Below are positions 63,858 to 64,000 of a stretch of DNA of 64,000 nucleotides, one piece after another. How positions within the stretch are numbered: position 1 is the first letter of the stretch; each line of letters begins with the position of its first letter. The position numbers and the translations under genes are program-made. The stretch is from DALYLB01 sp033763135. GTDB taxonomy: Bacteria; Acidobacteriota; Blastocatellia; RBC074. The notes beneath the pieces were generated by a model, which saw only the letters and a list, made by a program, of their open reading frames with translations, ran no database searches and was not told where the DNA came from. The stretch is taken from positions 1 through 64,000 of the forward strand of contig JANRKY010000184.1 in the NCBI GenBank assembly GCA_033763135.1, read 5' to 3'.

Positions 63858-64000
63858 TCAGACGATGCAGTCGGCGTGAAATTGGCGGATCTCGTCGGGG
63901 GAGAAGCCGAGTTCGCCGAGGAGTTCGTTCGTATGTTGGCCGAGTTGGGGGGCGGGTTCACGGATGTCGGTTGGGGCATCGGAGAGTTGGACGGCGGTGC
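63858..64000 (-). CDS. CaiB/BaiF CoA-transferase, C-terminal fragment (runs off the window)
   Basis: The last 47 codons of a minus-strand gene, ending in TGA at 63858-63860. The readable part (AVQLSDAPTDIREPAPQLGQ, then HTNELLGELGFSPDEIR) is the characteristic end of family III CoA-transferases, which move CoA between carboxylic acids. The start and the active-site Asp lie outside the window to the right. No link to the EPS genes is visible; the AT-rich gap separates them. Confidence 0.75.
   Translation of the reverse strand, partial: TAVQLSDAPTDIREPAPQLGQHTNELLGELGFSPDEIRQFHADCIV

Overview
The window looks like a chromosomal segment of an acidobacterium of the Solibacter/Bryobacter type. 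The clues are high GC content, a secreted beta-helix protein ending in what I recognise as the Solibacter-type C-terminal domain (TIGR03437-like), and the DUF1552 / DUF1592 cytochrome gene pair common in Acidobacteriota and Planctomycetota. No rRNA, tRNA, CRISPR array or transposase was seen. Family names come from reading motifs, not from a database search.

Region 1 (1-14868) holds ordinary metabolic and secreted functions: an acyl-CoA ligase, an S9 peptidase, a Tat-exported DUF1552 protein with a cytochrome-c-type DUF1592 protein, class I fumarase, a PQQ-like beta-propeller protein, an acyl-CoA carboxylase carboxyltransferase subunit, and two overlapping membrane-protein genes. Three copies of a roughly 90-bp hairpin repeat (TTCGTG/CACGAA) sit between the genes at 3903-5627.

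Region 2 (about 15205-62949) is a roughly 48-kb exopolysaccharide (EPS) locus, almost entirely on the minus strand. Read in the direction of transcription it begins near 63 kb with a small secreted protein, a Wzz/GumC-type chain-length protein, a CpsD-like ATPase, a polyprenyl-phosphate sugar transferase, a Wza-type exporter, an XRE-like regulator, a polysaccharide deacetylase, a membrane GT2, a heparinase II/III-type lyase, WecB epimerase, an AlgD-like dehydrogenase, Wzx flippase, Wzy/O-antigen-ligase-like protein, a CapK-like ligase with a DUF362 protein, two GT4 enzymes, a methyltransferase, an asparagine-synthase-type amidotransferase, another GT4, another deacetylase and the beta-helix protein. 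This is a Wzx/Wzy-dependent pathway of the kind found at exosortase (PEP-CTERM) loci, although no exosortase gene lies in the window.

The distal part (about 16377-33899) is the most unusual. A luciferase-like monooxygenase, a DltA-like stand-alone adenylation enzyme, an ArnA/Fmt-like formyltransferase and a DltC-like carrier protein are followed by an SxtJ-like membrane protein, a DUF5989-like mini-protein, two different O-carbamoyltransferases, a membrane-anchored SGNH protein, two GNAT-like proteins flanking a second formyltransferase, a FemAB/BioF2-like protein, a deacetylase and a GT2. Many of these genes overlap or nearly touch. I propose that this set makes and attaches a modified (formylated, oxidised or carbamoylated) aminoacyl-type substituent on the EPS. 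That is an inference; it is the best candidate here for an undescribed system.

Region 3 (63010-64000) is an 848-bp, comparatively AT-rich, gene-poor stretch upstream of the EPS operon, followed at the right edge by the C-terminal 47 codons of a CaiB/BaiF-type CoA-transferase gene on the minus strand.
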